Assembly (NCBI RefSeq): GCF_947507565.1
Contig: NC_089178.1
Location: 2,046,001 to 2,110,000 of the forward strand
DNA from: Oscarella lobularis
Taxonomy: Eukaryota; Porifera; Homoscleromorpha; Homosclerophorida; Oscarellidae
Length of the DNA: 64,000 bases
Direction of reading: 5' to 3'
This document shows, in pieces, positions 24,501 through 36,900 of the stretch. How positions within the stretch are numbered: the first letter of the stretch is position 1; every line of letters begins with the position of its first letter. Below the pieces are notes generated by a model. It saw only the letters and a list, made by a program, of their open reading frames with translations, did not search any database and had not been told where the DNA came from. The position numbers and the translations under genes were made by a program.

Positions 24501-27500
24501 AATGACGTATTTCAATTTGGAATCGTCAAATCCGCTCGGCTGTCAGCCGTGCTTTGGCTACGGTCACGCGTTGGACTGCTCGCCGTCGCCCGACTACACG
24601 AGCGATCAAGTTGACGTTGACTTCGACTTCAGCGGCCAAGCCGTGTACGAAATCGTGCGAGCCGACGACGGAACAATCGTCGATCTTGGGCTCGTGACGC
24701 AACGTCCCGCTCCCGGAGAAGTAATTGTCGGCAATTCGTTCAACCCAAACGTCACGCTTCTCTTCAAAATGCCCTCGTCTTTCTACGGAAATCGCGTGAG
24801 TTCGTACGCCAAGACGCTGACCGTGGGCTTGCGACTCGAATCGAACGTATCCGTCGACATATACGGCGGTCCCGACGTCGTTTTGACGAATTCGTACGGC
24901 GATCGAATCGAGACGAATCTATCTCCGACGCCATCGACCGTTCGTCATTCGTACGCGATTCGTCTCGACGATACGGTTAACTGGACGTCAATGCTATCGG
25001 GAAGCAATCAATCGAGTCGAGCGCTTCCTTTCGACATCCAACGCGTTCTCGTCTCCTTGACGAGCATCACCGTGCGAGCGTCGTACGCGCCGATCGTCGG
25101 CACCGTCTTCGACGAAGCATCGCTTCAGATATCCGTCAAGTCAAACGCGTCGGACGTCGATTGGGTCGAACGATCGATTTGTCCGGCAGAGTACACCGGG
25201 ACTCTGTGTGAACGCTGCGCTGACGGATACACGCGAAGCGTTCGCGACGGCGATTCGTTCATCCCGTGCGTTCCCTGCCAGTGCAATAATCGATCGGACG
25301 TCTGCGACGGGCAGACGGGCGTGTGCGATTGTCGCGATAACACGGCCGGCGATCAGTGCGACGTCTGCGCCGTCGGTTTCTATAGAAACGCGTCGGGCGA
25401 ATGTGTCGCTTGCCCGTGTCCGTTGACGTCGTCCGACGGACAGTTTACGACTTCGTGCGAACTGCGAAGCGGAGTCGTGACGTGTCTCAATTGTCCGGAC
25501 GGGCACGCGGGTGACGACTGTGGTCGATGTTTGCCCGGCTATTTTGGCGATCCATACGGAGCGGTGGGAGCTCCGCTGGGCTGTTCGAACTGCTCGTGCA
25601 ACGGGAATATCAACGCTAGCGATCCGAACAGCTGCGACGGTACGACCGGTCAGTGTCTTCTCTGTCTCTACGACACGGCGGGGAATCAGTGCGAACGATG
25701 TCGCAACGACTATTATGGTAGTGCGGTGGCGAAGAATTGCACGCTGTGCAATTGCGATGCAACTGGTTCCGTGACGAGTCAGTGCATTGAGACGGGCAAG
25801 TGCATTTGCAAGCCCAATGTTGTCGGCTTTAATTGCACCGAATGCAACGTGAATAATTTCAATTTTACCGACGCGGGATGCTCGGCGTGCGAATGTCATT
25901 CGTTGGGGTCAGAGAGCGCCGCGTGCGACGTCAACACGGGCATTTGCTCGTGCAAGATGGGCGTCGAAGGCGACAAATGCGATCGATGCCAGGAGGGCTT
26001 TTTTGGTCTTGGCGCAAGCGGCTGCACAGGTTAGAACGATTCATCATAGCGTCATTCTTTTCCTCACGGATTTTTTTCTTTTACAGCGTGCAATTGTCAT
26101 CCTCAGGCATCGACTGGCATTCGATGTGACCAAAACTCTGGCCAGTGCAGTTGCTCCGATGGCTCAATGGGTTTACAGTGCAATGCCTGTAGCGAAGGGT
26201 ATTTCAACGTTTCTGCCGGTTGCCAAGGTAACGAAAATACCGATTTTCTGATCAATTACATCTCGAAATTCGTTTCATTTCAGCGTGCGATTGCAACAAT
26301 CATTCGTCCACGTGCGACGTCGTCAGTGGACTCTGTACGGGTTGTGCCGACAACACGTACGGTGATCATTGCGAATTTTGCCTGTCTGGATATTACGGCG
26401 ACGCGACCGCGGGCACACCAAACGACTGCAGCGTGTGTCCTTGTCCTGGTATCAGTAACTCGTTTAGCAATTTGTGTGAGCTGACGCCAGGGGGACCGAG
26501 GTAAGCGTGCGTTCACTGACGTGCGCGCGGTTTTATTTCTCTTGCTTTAGATGCACCAACTGTTCTGAGGGTCACAGTGGGGATCAGTGTGAGTTTTGCG
26601 CGGACGGCTTCTTTGGAAACCCTGGAGCCGGCGTCGGTTGCAAACGCTGTCTTTGCTCGGGAAACATTGATTTGAATGCGACGGGAAATTGTGATAACAC
26701 GACTGGGGAGTGCCTCAAGTGTCTTTACAATACAGACGATTCCGACTGCAGCGTATGCGCTCCTGGCTACTATGGAAGTGCTTTTGCACGGAATTGCACG
26801 GGTGCGAAGACCTGCTTCATTTTCACTTATTTTTAGATTGTTTTTTGGGGTGTTGTAGAATGCAACTGCAATTCTTTTGGATCCGTTGATCTTATCGGCG
26901 CTTGCTCTGGTGAAATGGGCAAATGCATTTGCATGCCCAATGTCGTCGGCCTCAAGTGCGATCAATGCGACAGCGGCTATTACAATCTGACCGCTAGTTG
27001 CGCGACGAAATGTCAATGCAATAGCAACGGTTCTCTGAGCGACGATTGCCACCAAATCTCGGGAGCATGTCAATGCAAGACGGGCGTCGAAGGTCACTTA
27101 TGCGACGCGTGTGCTCCCGGTTTTTACGGCTTCGACGCCAATGGATGCAAAGGTGCGTTTCTTTCGCTTTCAATCTCCTTGTATAAGGCGCTTTCTGGTC
27201 TGTAGCATGCAACTGTTTCCAAACGGGATCGCCTGTATGTGATCAAGACGACGGTCAATGTAATTGTAGTTCAACGACGACTGGCCGAACGTGCAACGCG
27301 TGCATTAGGGGACACTTTGACTTGGCTAGGCGTTGCATAGGCAAGACGACTCTATCGCTCCTCTGCCTTATTTCTTCTTCATTATTTATTTTTTCGTTTC
27401 AGAGTGCAACTGCAATAATCACACGTTGTTTTGCGACGATAGAGACGGGACGTGCATCGACTGTCAGGACAACACTCGCGGAGATCACTGCGAAGAATGC

Positions 27501-30500
27501 TCCGACGGATTCTACGGTTTCGCCGACAGAGGGACCCCAACTGACTGCCGTCCCTGTCTCTGTCCGTCAGCGTCGTCGCCGGCCAACTTCAGCAGCACGT
27601 GCCGTCTCCTCAACGACGGACTAACCATTAACTGCACGGCGTGTCCGAAATCTCACGCCGGCCTCCAATGTGAATCGTGCGCCGACGGCTTCTACGGCGA
27701 TCCGCGGAACGGCGTCGGTTGTCGATCGTGCGACTGCAACGGCAACGTCGACGTCAACGTAACCGATTTCTGCGACACGACGACGGGAGTCTGTCGCGAT
27801 TGCGTCGGCGACACGGACGGCGACAATTGCCAAGTGTGCGCGACCGATTTCTACGGCGACGCGATCGTCGCGAGAAACTGCGCGGCTTGCGAGTGCAATT
27901 CGTCGGGCGTCGTTGTCGGTTCCGCGTGCAACGGGACGACGGGACAGTGTGGCTGTTTGCCGAACGTCGTCGGTAGACGATGCGACGCTTGCGACGCCGA
28001 TCATTGGAACTTTGGTTCGGCGCTGGGATGCGAGCCGTGCGATTGCGATCCGACTGGTGCCGTGGCGACCGACTGCGATCTTTTCTCGGGTCAATGTAAT
28101 TGTCGGCCGGGCGTCGGTGGACGACGATGCGACCAGTGTTTGTCGGGATATTTTAATATGAGTCGTTCGGGATGCCAAGGTGAGGAGAAAGAGTAGAAGT
28201 TTGATTTTTTATTTATCTTTTGCAGAGTGCGATTGCTTTTTACCGGGATCTATTGGATCCGAGTGCGACGACGCGACGGGTCAGTGCAACTGCACGGAAG
28301 GCGCTCGGGGGTTGAAATGCGACTCGTGCGGTGATTTCTACTTCAATCTAACCGACGGGTGTCAACGTGAGTAAATACCACTTTTATGACTTTGTATGAT
28401 ATGTCTGTCGTAGCTTGCGTTTGCAATGGGCATGCAATGGATTGCGACGTCGTCACGGGCGTGTGCATCAACTGTACGCACGAGACCGAAGGCGATCAAT
28501 GCGAGCGCTGTAAATCAGGATTCTACGGCGATCCGACTCAAGGCACGCCGTCCGATTGCCTTCCCTGTTCGTGCCCGGGAAATTCCGTCAATACGAGTTT
28601 CAGTCCGACGTGCGGCATCGACGGCGGCGGTCAATTGAAGTGCGACGCGTGTGCAAGCGGTCACGTCGGCGATCAATGCGAGAACTGCGGTGCCGGCTTC
28701 TTTGGGGATCCAAACGCCGGCGTCGCCTGTTCGGATTGCACGTGTAGCGGCAACATCAACGTCACCGATCCAGACAGCTGCGACTCGACGACCGGTCGCT
28801 GCTTGAAATGCCTTTACGATACAGCGGGCGATCTGTGCGATCGCTGCCGTAGCGGATTCTACGGCAACGCCACGGCTCAAAATTGCACCGGTGAGAGTCT
28901 ATAAGACACGTTCTTCCAATGAGACTATTTTTATTATTTATAGTTTGTCCTTGCGATCCACGAGGAACTCTTGATTGTGACCAATCGACCGGACTGTGCA
29001 TATGCCGTCCGAACGTGCTCCCGCCACTTTGCGATCGCTGTGCAGACGAGTTCTACGACGTCACCAATCCGAATGGCTGTCTAGCGTGTCAGTGCAACAC
29101 GACCGGATCGACATTGTCTCTCTGTAATAAAGACGACGGCCAATGCGATTGCAAAGCGGGAGTCGACGGGCGGGCGTGCGATCGTTGCTCAGTCGGCTTT
29201 TACGATTTTGGACTAGACGGATGTCGTAGCTGCGATTGTAATGCGGACGGTTCGACGTCGGCGCAGTGTGACGACGCCGGACAGTGTCCTTGCCGCACCG
29301 GAGTGACGGGTCTCCTGTGCGACAGATGTGCGGAAAACTACGCTGGAAATGGAACGGATTGTGTTCGTAAGTTCAGTCGCTATTTTTCGTCTCTTTGCGA
29401 CCTCTATGTGGGAACTTTTTAGGCTGCGATTCGTGCTACGACGACTTGAAGGCTTCCATCGACGATCTTCGCGGTCGTTTCGCCGCTGTTACGACGCGAA
29501 TCGATCTCTTCGAATCGACGCGATCGTCGGAATCGTTCGCCGATCGTCTTGCCGACGTCGACGAGCGCTTGCGACGTCTCGACGTCGACGTGCAAGCGGG
29601 AGAAGCGAGCGTCGCCGACATTCGTCGTCAAATCGCCGATATCGAAGCGGATTTGACGGCGCTAGAAAACGAAGAGTCGGCGCTGGAGACTTCGATGAAT
29701 AGCTTGGACTCGACTGCAAACACGTTGATCGTCAGGGCCGACAGCTTAGTCGACACCACGCGAAGCACGGAAAGAATCGTGACTAGTTCTTACGAGACAA
29801 TCGATCAAACGATACAGCCGGACGTCGTTTCGTCCGAAGCCGATCTCACCGAGATTTTGTCGCTTACTCAGAGTACGAATAGCATCGCCGCGTCGGCGGA
29901 GAATTTAGCCGTAAATCAAACTGCCGTCGCCGCTGCTTTGACCAACTCGTCGCTCAACTCCGACGCTGCTGCGTCGTCGGCTCGAGTTTTCGCGGAGGAT
30001 GCCTTATCGCAGGCGACGATCGATGGTAGGACTTTGTTCAATGTGACGTCTTCGGTAGATGATCGTCGAGAGGCGGTCGACGCGATTGGAAGCAATTTGA
30101 CGATCGCCGAGAGCCGTGTGTCAGATGCTGTTGCCGCGGCGGCTGACGTTAGCAATCGGTCGTCGAAATCGCGTGAAGATTTTGGCTTGTCTCGACTCGG
30201 CGACGAACTGTCCGCCGCAAACGAAAAGCTCGCTTCGCTCGATGAAAAATTGAAGAACGTAGCGTCGACCTATTCGAGTGTCGCGCAGGACAGCGAAACG
30301 TACAGAAATCGGGTTGACGGCAATTTAGTAGAAGTTGCTCGAGATGAGACGCTGTCGCAAGGTTTCGAAAATCGTGCCGACGACGCTTTGGCAAAGGGAG
30401 AAGCGGCCGTCAGCTCGACGTCGGCGACGTTGAGTGCCGCCAACGATATGCTCGATATATTAAAAAACTTCAACGATCGAATCACAACTACTTCGGCGTC

Positions 30501-31149
30501 AGCAGCGAAAGCCTTGGAACAGGTGGAAGGAATCCGAAATAGCAGCAGAGCGGCTGCCGATCAGGCGACGCAGATTTTGCAGGACAACCAAATGGCCCAG
30601 GAAGACGCGGCGGCGTCCAGATTGTCGGCTCAAAAGGCGGAGATGGCGTCCAACGATGCGTTCGATACTGTGACGACGGTACGGTCGGAGTCGAGGGACC
30701 CTCTGAAGACGGCACCTATTGCGAAGTCCGATGCCGACCAAGCGAAAATCGATGCGATTGCTTCGAACGAAACGGCCGAGTCGCTCGTCGCTCGCTGCGC
30801 GGCGAATCGTACCGTTCTCGATGGTTACGTCGCGTCGACGGAGAAAGTGGAGGCGGACATTTTGGCTTGCGAAAACGACACAAACGCGCTTCGAGTTCGG
30901 GTTCAAGAATTGATGTCGGCTTTGGAAAACATCGAACGTTTGGATGACAACGCCGTTCAGTCCGTACGGCAGACCGTCGACGATTTATCCGACAGCCTGG
31001 TCGAACTTGACCTAGCGCGGGAAATCGAGTCGCTGCGGCAAGTTGCCGCAGAGCAGAGAGCCGCCATTTCAGTCAACGATGCACAAATAGCTTCTTTGGA
31101 AAGGGAAATCGAGGAAGTTAGTGCTGAGCTATCGGCTACATGCGTCTAA
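21509..31149 (+). CDS. Laminin A: LN-LE-LF-LE-L4-(LE6)x4-coiled coil
   Basis: Secreted extracellular-matrix chain, multi-exon. Signal peptide MQGIRRRILTALMLVVCVPS. LN polymerisation domain (about residues 25-245; STTWWQSKNG is typical). LE repeats to about 23190. LF (IV type B) domain about 23200-23850, starting FLPPLDYNLYEAESS. Four more LE repeats. L4 (IV type A) domain about 24590-25150 inside a split LE, with SFYGNRVSSYAKTLTVGLRL. About 25 LE repeats to 29367. Then a coiled coil in one large exon (about 29423-31149) ending SAELSATCV, the last Cys placed as in beta/gamma chains for interchain bonding. No LG domains. LF is normally beta-specific while L4 belongs to alpha and gamma chains, so this is a hybrid short arm. 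The C-terminus is most gamma/beta-like. No inactivating change seen. Confidence 0.93.
25265..29367 (+). repeat. Six-LE super-repeat, four tandem copies (in laminin A)
   Basis: After the L4 domain, the LE repeats fall into a repeating order of six types. The first three are CxCNNHS/CNGHA-like, CPCP/CSCP-like (long, with an extra loop) and CxCSGNIN/CNGNVD-like; the other three are shorter CxCxxxGS-like repeats. The series starts at about 25268, 26284, 27402 and 28414. One such unit is the standard LE set after L4 in gamma chains, and laminin C in this window has a single copy. Each unit is about 950-1,060 bp, mostly without matching intron positions. Confidence 0.85.
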
Positions 31150-31446
31150 TGGTGCACGGGTAATTAAATTTTAGTATTTTTGTACCGTTTTTTTTTTGTT
31201 ATTACGCGACGTTGCATACAAATTGGTATCTCTTTTCTACTAAGTTTTTTGCCTTATGACGCACTTAGAGACAGCGTGCATAAAATCCGTTGGCCTATAG
31301 CGGAACAAAAAGGGCCGGATCTTCGTTCACGCCGGAAATAGGTGGCCTCCGCCCTGTTGGGGGCAGGCCATATGTATCTACGGAAACGTCGTGGTATGCG
31401 CACACGTCACGAGAATATCAGTCCGATCATTGGAGCAAGAAGCGTT
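31150..31446. other. Spacer between laminin A and laminin B
   Basis: About 300 bp with an AATTAAA polyadenylation-like signal shortly after the laminin A stop, T-rich sequence, and a CATAAAA possible TATA-like element near 31280. No separate gene seen. Confidence 0.4.
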
Positions 31447-33588
31447 ATGGCATTCGTCTGGTACGTCGGACTCGTTCTGGTCGTCTTACTCGGTGAGTAG
31501 AGAGAAAAAGAATCGCGCGAACGGCATTCCTTTTGTCATTCGAGCCCTTTCGACGTTGACGCGACCGAAAAGAAACAGCGAAACCATTGTCGCATCGAGG
31601 GGGAAGCAGGGGTGGATAATTATGGCTGCCTTTCGTTCGTTCGTAGGTCATTGTCGAGGCGAAGCGAACCTTCACGGATGTGACTCGACAGGATTTTGCC
31701 CGTGCACGTCGAACAACGCGTCCGAATGCAGCGGTAACACCCCCCTCGCATTTTTTCCCTTCAGAACAAAAAGAAACCCCCTTTTTAGAATGTTTCGAAT
31801 GCTACAAGGACGTGCGAGAGGGCCTACAGGACGAAATGATACGCTTTTACGAACTCAAAGACGCCGTCGACGCGTTCGAAGGGCGCCTTCCCAACGGAAC
31901 TTTCGAATCCGAACTCAAACGCATTCAAGACAAACTCGACTGGCTCGACATGGACGTCGTTCGTGCAAACGCCCTCAGCGCCGACCTGAAGAACCGATTG
32001 AACGACGTGAAAACGACGCTCGACGAAGTTCAAACGAAACTGGATAAAATCAGAACTTACCTCGGCATGGCGAACGAATCGGCTCAACACGCGGCGACGA
32101 AAGCGCAAATGATCGACGATCTCGTCGCCGAAGCGAAGATGAAGTTGCAGGAAGCCTACGATAAACTGACGATGGCCACTAATCGACTCGCGGACGCAGA
32201 AACGGCGCGCGACGCTGTCAAAGACCTAGCGACAAACATATCGAATGTGGCGACGGCGGCGGAGGCCGAAGCGATGCGCCAGGAGAACGTCGCGACGCAG
32301 ATCAACGACACGGCGACGATGGCGTACGAAAACGCGATGGAAGCGAAGCGAAAGGCCGAGATGGCGTTGAATCGTGCGCGCTACGACGAAATGCGTTTGG
32401 GCGATCTGATGACGGCGATCGACGCTCGACGCGCCAATCTCGCGAACGTCAATGCGGACGTGGTCGCCGCCGAAATGGAGGCGTCGGCCGTGCACGACAA
32501 AGCGAAGGCGTTGTACGATCGCGCGGCGTTGGCGAGACCCGATTCCGGTCTCTCAGCGGCGATCCGACGATTGTACGCGGCTCAGATGGACACGAGCGAG
32601 TTGACGAAGATGCTGATGGATTTGAACGATCGCTTTGCCGGCGTTGTGACTGACATTGACCAGGCGATGATGGAGGCGAACGCGAAGAAGGCCGAGGTGG
32701 ACGTTGCAATGGAAAAGAGTCAAGTCGTTAAAGCGAGAGCGATGAATGCTTCGGAGAAAGCGCAGCGTGCTCTGAACGATGCCAATCAAGTCATCGTCGA
32801 TGCCGAGCGCATGCTAAACGTTTTGGTCAACTTCAGTCGCATCATCAACGAGAGTCAGGCGAGTGCCACGGAAGCGCTCGGAAAGATTGGTATGATCGAG
32901 GAGCTGGTGAATGAGACGATTGCTAATGCGAGTCAGATTCTGGAGGATCATCAGCAGGCTCTAATGGATGCGAAAATGGCGTTGAACGTGAGTTGCAAGG
33001 CTGTTGACGTTGCGCAGATGGCGCTCGAGGTAAGATGCTGTGACAACGTGTAGACCAAACTTGTTTGAATTTTTCTCTGAACAGGAGATAAGAAATTGTA
33101 CGGCGGAGCTTGAGGAGCTGAAAGCCACAGTAATGAATTTGGTCACCGCTGCACAGAACGAGAAGCAGACGGCTATGCAGTTGAATGCCACAGCACAGGG
33201 TCTCAAAGATGAGTGTCCTGAGATTGAGAAAAATGCAAGCATGAAAGCGGATCAAGTAGACCAGGCCATTGAGGAGCAGAAAAATTGCACAGACAGATTA
33301 GAAATAACTCGCGAAAGAATCGACGATTTGGTTCGCCGCATCACTAACCTCAGACGACTTGATCCTGACGAAGTGGCCCAACTCGAACGTGACCTGCAAG
33401 CGTTCCAAGATCGTTTCAACGACTTGGACGTTGCAAACATGATTCTAATGCTACAAAATCAACGAGATGAACTCGATGTTGAGCTACAGGAGAACGACCG
33501 CATGATTGAAGAAATGGATAAAGATCTCAAAAGTCTGGAGTTGATTGTCGGAGCAGGCTCCCAAGGGTGCGTATTCGTAGGAGCATAA
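31447..33588 (+). CDS. Laminin B: short secreted laminin-type coiled-coil chain
   Basis: Four exons (31447-31492, 31647-31733, 31789-33029, 33085-33588) give about 625 residues. A clear signal peptide (MAFVWYVGLVLVVLLGHCRG) is followed by a small Cys cluster with CDSTGFCPC and ECFECYKD. This resembles the junction before the coiled coil in the neighbouring laminins. The rest is one long alpha-helical coiled coil with many N-glycosylation sequons, like laminin domains II/I (for example RMLNVLVNFSRIINESQASA, paralleling laminin A). It ends GAGSQGCVFVGA, with a near-terminal Cys. There is no LN, LF, L4, LG or complete LE. It could pair with other chains to form a laminin with one arm missing, or act as an antagonist; both are inference. 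Confidence 0.88.
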
Positions 33589-33933
33589 TTTTGACCCTGC
33601 TCGTTGCCTTCGTTTTGTTCGTTTGTAGCTTATCTAAGCGAGTTTAGAGCGGATTTTTATGTGTGCACCAGTTCGTTGTTTTTTCTCTCTGTCTGTCTGT
33701 TGATTAATAATTGCACGAAGCCACGAGAATGTCGAATTATGTATGATGCGAAACCTTTGAACGGTGCCAGTGCCGTTCAGTGCCTGTTCTGGAGGGTTCG
33801 GGCGTATCACTTCCGTATTCGGGACCTCGTCTTCCGCCCCCATACATTTTTGTCTCACGCCCCAAGGCACGACGCGTCGAAATCGTTTGTTTAGCCACGA
33901 AGAGATCGAGCAGTCGCGTCGAGACGACAGAAG
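33589..33933. other. Spacer between laminin B and laminin C
   Basis: About 345 bp; the 3' flank of laminin B and promoter of laminin C must lie here. I see no RNA gene, repeat or convincing reading frame. Confidence 0.4.
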
Positions 33934-36900
33934 ATGATGTTGCGCGTTCACCTGGCGATCCTAGTCGCCTGCCTAATCGCTGAATCGACGTCCGTTTGTT
34001 CGGACGGGAACGGGGGGTGTTTCCCCGAGACGTCGAACGTCGCGAAGATGTTCGCCGCGACGTCAACGTGCGGCGATCCTCCCAATCTCTACTGTCCTCC
34101 ATATCGACAAACGGCACTGATAAAGTGTCTCACTTGCAACGCGACGGGCGACGACACGCATCCCGAAGAACTCGCCGTCGACGGAAACTTCTCCACGTTT
34201 TGGCAAGCGGCAACGTTCAAGGACGCGCTCAACGAAATGGTGAACGTGAGCGTGAATCTTTCGGGAACGTTTCAGCTCGACAGATCCGTTATCACATTCA
34301 ATACGTATCGACCCGAACTGATGATTCTCGAGAAGTCGAACGACCACGGAATGACGTGGACGCCTCTGCAGTACTACGCAGCCAATTGCGGCAGATTCAC
34401 GAGCATCGTCGAGCGAATGCGATCGGAGTTACCGAACGAGAACGAAAACACGATGGCATTTTGTATCCAAGAGGACACGACGCTTCAAGACCCCGAAACG
34501 GGCGGAACGGTGTGTAGTGTGGGCGTGGGCGTGTGTTCTCGCGCGGGGTTTTTCTTTTGACGTCGCCTTCGTTTTTTTCTTCTAGGTTACGTACGATGCC
34601 ACGACTCGATACGAAACGAACCGTTTCGACGTCGCGTTGATCATCGAGCACACGCTCGTGACGAATTTGCGCGCGCGCTTTCTGGATTTGGACACGCGCG
34701 GCGACGTTTTCGTATCGCCGAGCGAGCAGACGTTCGCCGCTTACTATTACGCTATCGAAGAATGGGAAGTCGACGCTCGATGCTACTGTTACGGACATTC
34801 CAACGAATGCGTTACGGACATGATGGGAAAGGTAGGAGATCCGATTTCCTCCCCCACGCGCGCATGATCATGATGAATTTTTTAGATTACGGACGAATGT
34901 GTTTGCAGTCACAATACGGCCGGACCGAATTGCGATCGTTGTTTGCCGCTTTTCAACAACAAGCCGTTCATGAAAGGAAATTCGACGCATGGCAATCCTT
35001 GTGAAGGTGAGACTCGAATTTATTTATTCGCGTATTTTTATTAATTTTTCTCCATGTCAGTGTGCGAGTGTAATAATCACAGTGACAGTTGCGTTTACGA
35101 CGAGGCAAAGGGCTTCGGCGTTTGCCAGAATTGCCAGCACAATACGACTGGAGACATGTGCGAGATGTGTCTACCGAATTTATTTAGAAATCCCTCAAAG
35201 GCTCTCAATGATCCAGACGTCTGCTTGGGTAAGCGAAATGGTTTTCCTCTGGGGCTCTCCTTTCCCTCATGATAATACGAAAAATATTATCATGCTCTAA
35301 TATGTTGTACTGCAGTACTAAAAAATCGTTTATGTGGATTGGTGAGTTCCGCATCTGCTAATGTTTTTTCTGGACGGTTTTATCTGTCCGCTAACCCTAA
35401 TCATGCCTAATCTTATTTGTTCAGGAGTTGAGGTTTCAGGAAGATCCGTCTGAGGTTGTGCTTGTGTTAATTCTTTTGCAGTAGATTTTTGCTCTTCGTG
35501 CGCGCCGTTTTGTTATTATTCTCCGTTCTTCGTATAGCGTGCCAGTGTAGTAGCCTCGGTGCGATTGGACAACAGTGCAACTCTTCCGGTCTTTGCTCCT
35601 GTAAAACGAATGTCGAGGGGGCCAAGTGCGATACGTGCAAGGCAGGTTTCTTTGGCTTGTCGAGCAGTCCGAACGGCTGTCAAGGTAGAAATAAAAACAA
35701 ACGATGTTTGTTTTCCAGCCGTCATGTTGAACCTACGTTTATTCCATTAGCTTGCGGATGCCATAGCGGCGGATCAGATCCGGGTGGTAACGGCAGTTGC
35801 GACGTATTGACGGGGCAATGCGTTTGCAAGGCAAATGTCATTGGACGTCAATGCGATACGTGCAAGGTAACGTTGCGTTTCGCTCGCCCAGCTGACGCTT
35901 CATGTCGTCGATCCGCAGCCGGGCCTCTACGGCCTCGATGGAAACTCGCCGGAAGGATGCCCAAACGCTTGCAGTTGCTCTCTGAGCACGTCTACCTCCA
36001 CGGTCTGCGACCCCGTCACTGGACAGTGTCCGTGCCGAACGGGCATGACGGGTCAGAATTGCGACGCCGTCGAAAGCGGTCGCTTTCTGCCTCATTTGGA
36101 GGGAATCGTGTACGAGGCCGAAGAGGCGACGTTGACTGTAAGAAAAGGAGTTTGTTTGCTCGACTACTATTGTTTTTTTCGCGCGATAGGGTGCCGCTAC
36201 GATAGAAAGGAAGCGAGAGGTCGATCCGGGCACCTTCACGGGTATCGGAGGCGCTCTTCTCACGGGAGCGGGAGATTCTGTGTCCTTTCGAATCACTGTT
36301 CCCTCGAGAAGCATTCGATACTATCTTTTAGTTCGTTATCAGGTAGGTATTTCGGTTGCGTCGCGAAGCGTACTTTCAATGTGGTATTGAATTCTAGTCT
36401 TCGACTTCCGCCTCCCTTTCGGTTCGCTTTGGAAGTGAAAACGCGTCACGAATTTTTTTTCAAGCGGTCCAAGATGCGGGAACGGCTCGACTAAACACAG
36501 CCCATCGTTCCGGTGGAGCGGTTTTTGACGTCATCATTGCGAGTGAAAATCCTGGGGACTTATTTATTGATTCGGTGCGTTGATGAGTCCTTTTTTGTTC
36601 ACATACATAATCAACAATTTTTATAGGTCGTTCTCTTTCCTGAGAAAGATGACATTTTAGCTTTCGCCAGTCTCGATCCCGCTCAGCAGAATGCAACGGA
36701 AAGTTGCTACGCAAACAGAGAAGTCCCCGTCAATTTGCTCTCTCAAATCGTGACGGACACGTGCAGGAATCACACAATCCAGGCCAACGCTTGGTTATTC
36801 AACGGCACACTGGGTACAACACTGAATCAGTTTCAGATAGATAGAAATTTTAATCTTTGGTTTTTTAGACTGTGACTGTTTTCCGACCAATGCTTCAAGT

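Noticed and set aside
24038-30394. Many long frames opposite to or overlapping the laminin genes
   Set aside because: They are shadows of GC-rich, Cys-rich coding exons: low-complexity Arg/Ala/Thr translations, no conserved motif, and the laminin frame is clear on the other reading.
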